Shown here: in pieces, positions 58,661 to 64,000 of the stretch
How positions within the stretch are numbered: the first letter of the stretch is position 1
Layout: every line of letters starts with the position of its first letter
NCBI RefSeq assembly: GCF_921293095.1
Contig: NC_060254.1
Location: 8,494,001-8,558,000, forward strand
DNA length: 64,000 nucleotides
Direction: 5' to 3'
DNA from: Ischnura elegans
Lineage: Eukaryota; Arthropoda; Insecta; Odonata; Coenagrionidae
The notes under the pieces: generated by a model
Databases searched by the model: none
The model's input: only the letters and a program-made list of their open reading frames with translations
Told to the model about the DNA's origin: nothing
Position numbers and translations under genes: made by a program

Positions 58661-59080
58661 CTCTATGGAAGCGAGGCTTGGACGTTGACAGCACCAGAGA
58701 AGTCAAGAGTGGAAACATAAGAAATGTGGTGCTACCGAAGAATGATGAAGATAAAATGGATTGACCGTGTAAGTAACGAGGAAGTGCTAAGAATTGTGGG
58801 AGAAAAGAGAAGCCTCCTAAAAACCTTAAGCAGTAAACAGGACAACCAAGTTGGCCACATTTTGAGGCACGATGGTCTGATGAAGACAATCGTTGAAGGA
58901 CAAGTGGAAGGGGAGAAGGGCAAGGGACGGCCCAGAATGAGTTACGTAGGACAATGAGTAATAAAGGATGTAAAAGAGAAGAAATACGTCGCTATGAAAA
59001 GGTTCGCAGATAGAAGAGAGAAATGGAGAGCTGCGTCAAATCAGTCTTAGGATTGTTGACTAATGATGATGATGAGTCAT
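58661..59080 (+). mobile_element. 3' end of a LINE (reverse transcriptase C-terminus)
   Basis: Frames read LYGSEAWTLTAPEKSRVET, then EMWCYRRMMKIKWIDRVSNE, VLRIVGEKRSLL, VGHILRHDGL and GKGRPRM. This order is typical of the C-terminal region after the reverse transcriptase in many non-LTR elements. It ends in an ATGATGATGATG tail at 59062-59076, a short-repeat 3' end as in RTE-like elements. The copy is 5'-truncated with a few stops. Confidence 0.8.
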
Positions 59081-59409
59081 TTTATTCTCCTATCTTTTGG
59101 GATCACAGAAAAAAATCATTTTTTTCCAGCCTGCTCAAAAACGGAAATGTTTTCAGCGCCAAGTATGCTTGTTACTTCTCATGTGACTGTTAATCCAATA
59201 CACCAATTTTAACGGAAATACATTCGTCCTCTTCTCCGCATATCTCCAAATGCATTGTTTTTTGTGTTATTGAATGTTTTCTTCCGTTTCCGGCAGGAAG
59301 TGGCACGTGTGTAGTATCCTAAGCGGTATGCTTTTTTCAACTCATGTCTATAATGCAGGTAGTAGATTGCGTGGAGTTACCCGATAGTACAAAGTTTCTT
59401 TCACGAAAG

Positions 59410-61235
59410 TAGTGATGGCATAAACGACTCTTTTTGGTGAGCTGGCTCACCGCTCACAGCACACTTCAGAGTGCCGCTCGCACAGTGCGACTCAAAAAGG
59501 TGTTTCTCGGTTTGGGGGAGGGGAAATGAGGGGTCAAGAGAAAGGGAGGGGAAGGTGGATAGGGGGGGGGGGGGGCTTGAGCGAACATTTAAAATGCAAA
59601 ATTTCCTTCATCACTATATGAAATATTTATTTAAAATTAATCACATGTTGGCATAAAGAAATAAAGTCTGGGAAACTTTCTTCCCTGAAAGTTTATTTCG
59701 TCTCTCAGTAATAATTTGTCCAGCTTTAGAAAATATTCTTTCACTGGGAACTGAGCTACCAACGACACAAAGCACCTTTTTTTGCCACATTACATAGTTC
59801 GGGGTACTTTGATTTATGTTTACTCCACCATTTCAAAGAGTTAGCAGTCCTATTCAGAAGAGGCTCACTAAGGTAATTGTTCACTTCCACAATGCCGCTT
59901 GCTCGAGAATTTGGCTTTTGCGCTACTCCTGCCACACATTCGTCAAAACCTTTCCAAATATCAGATTTTCCCGCGTTGTACGCATTAAAAAATTTTTAGA
60001 AGCTGATTTTATAATCGGTTACGGTCCAACTCGACGATTGGAATTTGATTTACTCTCCTCTCCTCCTCCTCAAAGGAGTAAAAGGTCGGGGTGGGAGGAG
60101 TCGGGGTTCGCCATCGGGCCCGCGACCAGCAACACCGCTGAATGAACCCATGGGTATGCAACTTAATTTTAAACGTAGTGTATTCGAAACTTTAAAATTT
60201 TTCTTACTGATTTTTGTCTAGTAATGCTTAACAGGAGACATAGCTTACCATTTCTGCAGATACGTAATATCTTTCATGGAATATGGACAATATAATTTGT
60301 CTCCCGAGCTTAGAGATAACAGTTTCAAAAAATTCTGTTGCAACAAAATATTCTCTCCGAAACAACATGATCATGTTAACATTTCATACTTAATTTCCTC
60401 GATTAATCTTAGTTGTTGGTGTTAGAACAAATTTTCACTTTGTCTCGTATTATTTTCATAAATTTGCCGTTTCCGAAAACTTGTACATGAGCATCTTCCA
60501 CCATTTTTCTTCCACGATGCATGAAATATGCATGAGAGATAATTACGATAAGATTATTTAGAGTATTACCCAGAAAATGGATCGCGATAATCTTTCAAGC
60601 GGCGTGAAAAGGTGAGCAGTGGGCTATCCGCGAATAGTGCCATGTACTCCCTTTGATCCGCCAAACGTGCGATGAGCCTAACACGGAAAATGTTGGTGGA
60701 AGGAGTCGCGTGCGCATGGAGTCCGAATATCACCGCAGTCCGCACACGACTCCAACCCGCACATTGTGCGATGAGGGAGTCGTGAGCGCCGGGATTCTGA
60801 CTTCGCCGCGCACAGTGTGCGCGAAAGGAGTCGTGTGCGCTTGGAGTCCGACTCCCACCGCACACGACTCCAACCAGCACAGTGTGCGCTGAGGGAGTCG
60901 TGTGCGCTTGGAGTCCGACTCCCACCGCGCACGACTCCAACCAGCACAGTGTGCGCTGAGGGAGTCGTGTGCGCTTGGAGTCCGACTCCCACCGCGCACG
61001 ACTCCAACCAGCACAGTGTGCGCGGAGGGAGTCGTGTGCGGTCTGCGGAGGGGAGGGAGCCGTGTGCGGACTACGGAGGGGAGGGAGCCGTGTGCGGTCT
61101 GCGGAGGGGAGGGAGCCGTGTGCGGACTGCGGAGGGGAGGGAGTCGCGACTCACCAAATAAGATTCTCTCGCCTCACAGCTCTATCTGCTGAGCCGCACA
61201 TTTGAGCTGGCTCACTCGCACAGTGCCCATCACTA
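59410..61235 (-). mobile_element. hAT element, deleted, with hATC-domain remnant and tandem arrays
   Basis: The ends are TAGTGATGGCA and TGCCCATCACTA, flanked by cacgaaag at 59402-59409 and 61236-61243. On the minus strand, from about 59830 down to a TGA at 59641-59643, the frame reads LCVVGSSVPSERIFSKAGQ, then TERRNKLSGKKVSQ, the hAT dimerisation domain. The rest of the transposase is missing or unrecognisable. The half opposite the hATC remnant holds the GC-rich tandem repeats at 60690-61145. The perfect 8-bp duplication suggests a recent insertion. Confidence 0.9.
60690..61145. repeat. tandem arrays of 67-bp and 28-bp GC-rich units inside the hAT element
   Basis: A 67-bp unit containing TTGGAGTCCGACTCCCACCG recurs at 60841, 60908 and 60975, with more degenerate copies to the left. 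From 61034 a 28-bp unit containing GTGTGCGG recurs at 61034, 61062, 61090 and 61118. The 67-bp unit is itself partly palindromic (GGAGTCGTGTGCG against CGCGCACGACTCC). Long frames on both strands here result from low-complexity composition. Confidence 0.85.
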
Positions 61236-61984
61236 CACGAAAGCCCTAACAATAATGCTATCTTTGAAATCAGGGGCGGTTTGAGTTGATTGGGGGCCCT
61301 CATTACTGGGAGATCCGGGGGGGCCCACTTCGGAAATTGCATGCCGGGAAATTGAAATTGACGCCTTTCTGGCTCTTAATAACTAGATAAAAGGTGATAA
61401 AAATTAACAAATTAGTAAGAAAAAAATATTGTGAAAATTTAAAGTTCCACAGCTATTAACCTTAACAATAAATTATGGGTCTATTATACATTTAGTGAAT
61501 TTGCTCATTGAGACTGCACTGAAATCTAAAAAAACTCTAAAATAGCCTTTACGAATAACCCTTTCAAAAAAGCATCAGGTTCTCTTTATTCTTCAGAAAA
61601 TTTTATTTCATTTATATTTCAAATGAGTTTTTTACACCGAGTATGTTGTAAATAAAGCAACTATCGAAAACGTAATTTTTTATAATTACTAACAATTTTT
61701 TGTCGAGTAATTTCAGCTTTTTATGTTTCATCTTTCATATTGTTGAAGTTAGTGAATTAACCAGTTGCTAATTTTAATTAAAAGAAATAAGCAAAAGGGT
61801 TGACAAGGGTAAATAGTTGTTGTTTAGTTACAGGATAAGATGAATCAGTCAAAGAGACAACAAAGGCGTGTATCATTTGAGATTAATAAGATCATTATTT
61901 ACATTAATACTGTGTCTATAGCTATTTATGGAGCAGATGAGGAATTAATTCCAATACATATGTTCTCCACGATAGACGCGAGCG

Positions 61985-62110
61985 TTGTGGGGGGGGGGGC
62001 GCTAAGCTCGTGGCCCTCGGCGATCGCCGACCAGCTGACTCGGCCCCTGTTTGAAGTGGGTTCGAGTTATTACCAGAGGTTGGTTGTTCGGTCACCAAGG
62101 CAACCAGGAA
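61985..62110 (+). mobile_element. possible tRNA-derived SINE head
   Basis: A box B-like GGTTCGAGTTA (about 62058-62068) lies about 60 bp past a GC-rich stretch with a weak box A. Unlike the other SINEs, the tRNA-like part is poorly preserved, and no duplication was found. Confidence 0.3.
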
Positions 62111-62209
62111 AAATGACGAAATTTCAGGATTTTTCTGCTAATTGCTGGAATTTTGTGGCCATCTATTTCCATTCTTTCTCAGTGATTCAACCCAATGTTT
62201 GTTTTTTGA

Positions 62210-62407
62210 TAGGTGAGGATAGAGCTAACCCCAGATGAAGCTTCGAGAGTGCGAATTTTACACCTGCAGTTTTGGAGGACTAGCTCCTTTCCCAGGGTTA
62301 GCGAGGATTTTAGTTCGGGGATGTCCGGAGTTTTAATCCGGGATTTGAACCCCGGTCCCTTTGATGAGTATCAAAGCTCTCGACCCACTTGGCTACCACG
62401 CTCCCCC
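62210..62407 (-). mobile_element. tRNA-derived SINE
   Basis: On the minus strand the head starts GGGGGAGCGTGGTAGCCAAG, with box A-like TGGTAGCCAAGTGGG and box B GGTTCAAATCC at about 62341-62351. A body follows to about 62210. The intact A/B spacing and unrelated body identify a SINE and not a tRNA gene. The family differs from those at 226 and 11146. Confidence 0.65.
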
Positions 62408-62849
62408 GTAATTCCATTACGGCGTTGAAAGAAGCTTGAAAACTGCTTAAGTATTTGAAGAGGATATGTAATGCTCTGAAATCATGTATATGAAAGCCCA
62501 GTGTATTAAAAATACAATCAATCGCTTGCAGTAAAAATCTTTTGGTTTTGAGGAGAGAGGGGAGATTAACGTTCCCTCCGACGGACGGAAAATTCATCTA
62601 CGTGTACATACTACCCCGAAATCTGCCTCAATGGGCGTGTGAGGAAAATTATTAGAACAAAATCCGTTAAATAGATAAAAGAAAAACTAGATAAGTATTT
62701 GCGGATGCCGAGTTCCTCCTAGTATTTATTTTAGTCCTTAATTGTTCGCAGGAAAACGAATTCCTACCCCTATCCGTTCGGCAAATATCCCTCTTAATTT
62801 ATCGTTTCTGTCGGACCTAGAAATAAATTGAGATTCTAAGATAATACTT
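62408..62849. other. intergenic, nothing recognised
   Basis: AT-rich DNA between the SINE and the TGTGGC minisatellite; no gene or element end was seen. Confidence 0.3.
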
Positions 62850-62865
62850 ATCCCAGTCAACACAA

Positions 62866-63055
62866 CAATTATGGCCACAGTGTGGCCATACTGTGGCCAC
62901 ACTGTGGCAAGGCATTGTGGCCATAGTGGGTTGCCATTATGGCGCCATAATGGTTTTGACCCCCGGTCACACTGTGGCCACAGTGTGGCTAGCCATAATG
63001 TGGCTTTAGTGTGGATAGCCACACTATGGCCACATTTTGGCTAGCCACAATGCTC
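62866..63055. repeat. GTGGCCACA-type minisatellite
   Basis: The words TGGCCACAGTGTGGC, TGTGGCTAGCCA and ATAATGG recur in both orientations with variable spacing. Many are palindromic, so the stretch can form several hairpins. The minus-strand frame through it is a composition artefact. Confidence 0.7.
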
Positions 63056-63780
63056 CACCACTAATATATTAATATTTATACATATAATAATTCCTTTTTA
63101 ATAGTATTATTATGCCTCCTTCAATCCTAGCTATGCCCATCAATGTAAAAATAATGATTTTTTGGAAAATTAGATGCGAACCAAAAATTTTAATTTACCA
63201 TCAATTTAAATAATAAATACGATAAAATGCCCTCTGGTTGGCAACCCATACCCCAAGTAGCACTTTGTGATATAGAGTATCAGAAAGGTAAATGCAAATA
63301 AAAGTTCCTACTCAGTAAATGATGTTTGTAAGTACTTTATTATTGCAGTAAATTAACCATGAATAACATAATATAACCATTAATGATTGCCTAGGTTAGC
63401 CACTAAAAAAACATAACAACATTGCAGATAAGCTAGTATTACAATATTGCCTTGGATTTGAGACAATAACATGTTACACATCCACCTCAAGTTATTTTAG
63501 CTAGGCTTATGGACCAATCTGTAACAGGTAAAATCACATATTTAGTCATTACAACATTTACGGTAGTCTATCTAATCCTCTCCACATTTCAACATCACAG
63601 TACTCACGGAAAGACGCTGAAATAGATTAAATCAATAAATAATGTGGAAGCCTTTTCTCTTGAAATAAATACATATTATTCTTTCTTTAACACACTTTCT
63701 TTATATCAATGAAATCAGCCAACTCTCATTTTGATAACTCATCAACAAGTCTGCATCTATAGCAACCGTAAACAAACTTT
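63056..63780. other. intergenic, nothing recognised
   Basis: AT-rich DNA with no gene, array or transposon end that I can support. Confidence 0.35.
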
Positions 63781-63782
63781 AT

Positions 63783-64000
63783 CATAATTCATTTTCGGGA
63801 ATACGTCTGCGTGCTATTAATATTTAACTCAACGTTTCGTTCCACTTACTGGGAACGTCGTCAGGAGAATGAAAATATAAACACCTATCATATTTACTTT
63901 TTTAAATACCTTAACAACAATGGACCAGTTTTTCCAACGGTATGATAGGTGTTTATATTTTCATTCTCCTGACGACGTTCCCAGTAAGTGGAACGAAACT
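63783..64000 (+). mobile_element. Penelope-like element ends in inverted orientation, cut by the window edge
   Basis: The left arm (63783-63892) and right arm (63941-64000) are reverse complements and match the end of the PLE at 19782-21069 (for example TTTCGGGAATACGTCTGCG, and GAATGAAAATATAAACACC). Between them is only the PLE 3' tail segment (TTAACAACAATGGACC). No coding part remains in this window. Hammerhead-like cores occur on the minus strand at 63834-63864 and on the plus strand at 63969-63999. Confidence 0.85.

Noticed and set aside
60566-61205. Several long overlapping open frames on both strands
   Set aside because: They follow the GC-rich tandem arrays inside a hAT element; repeated composition, not selection, keeps them open.

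Overview
The window is nuclear DNA from an arthropod, most likely an insect. It holds spliced, single-copy animal genes with GT-AG introns of very different length, sparse coding sequence and a dense layer of transposons: hAT, piggyBac-type, pogo/Tigger-type, mariner, Penelope-like elements, LINE pieces and tRNA-derived SINEs. A divergent Gs-like G-alpha subunit resembling insect G-alpha-f supports an insect. The species cannot be named from the sequence.

Five host genes can be read exon by exon. (1) The first two coding exons of a type II TGF-beta/BMP receptor lie on the minus strand at 1390-2223; the rest is beyond the left edge. (2) Cytosolic aspartyl-tRNA synthetase (DARS1) is on the minus strand at 8960-22390, with 12 coding exons and 531 residues. 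(3) Coatomer zeta (COPZ1) is on the plus strand at 22850-27526, with 5 coding exons and 173 residues. Its start codon is only 459 bp from that of DARS1, head to head. (4) The G-alpha-f-like gene is on the plus strand at 29092-45143, with 10 coding exons, 393 residues and one GC-AG intron. (5) The complex I subunit NDUFA8 is on the minus strand at 49221-50026, with 3 coding exons, 175 residues and four CX9C motifs. For genes 2 to 5 the exons join with matching phases and give uninterrupted reading frames. The genes serve unrelated housekeeping or signalling roles and do not form a functional cluster.

The rest is introns and intergenic DNA built from mobile elements. A Penelope-like element (PLE) with a 17-bp target duplication sits in a DARS1 intron, and its ends carry a hammerhead-ribozyme-like core. 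Other PLE pieces occur at 5.8-6.4, 33.4, 34.3-34.8, 51.6, 52.2-52.9 and 63.8-64.0 kb, and probably at 57.8-58.6 kb. The 52.2-kb copy is a head-to-head inverted pair inside one 16-bp target duplication. At 41969-43646 a palindromic element carries a piggyBac-type insertion exactly at its palindrome centre and a hAT element in its left arm. At 59410-61235 a hAT element with an 8-bp duplication has much of its length replaced by 67-bp and 28-bp GC-rich tandem repeats. From 50 kb to the right edge there is no recognisable host gene.

No new multi-gene system was found. The points most worth checking are the ribozyme-like PLE ends, the inverted PLE dimer, the nested palindrome, the unusual G-alpha sequence and a pair of 660-bp inverted-repeat elements of unknown class.
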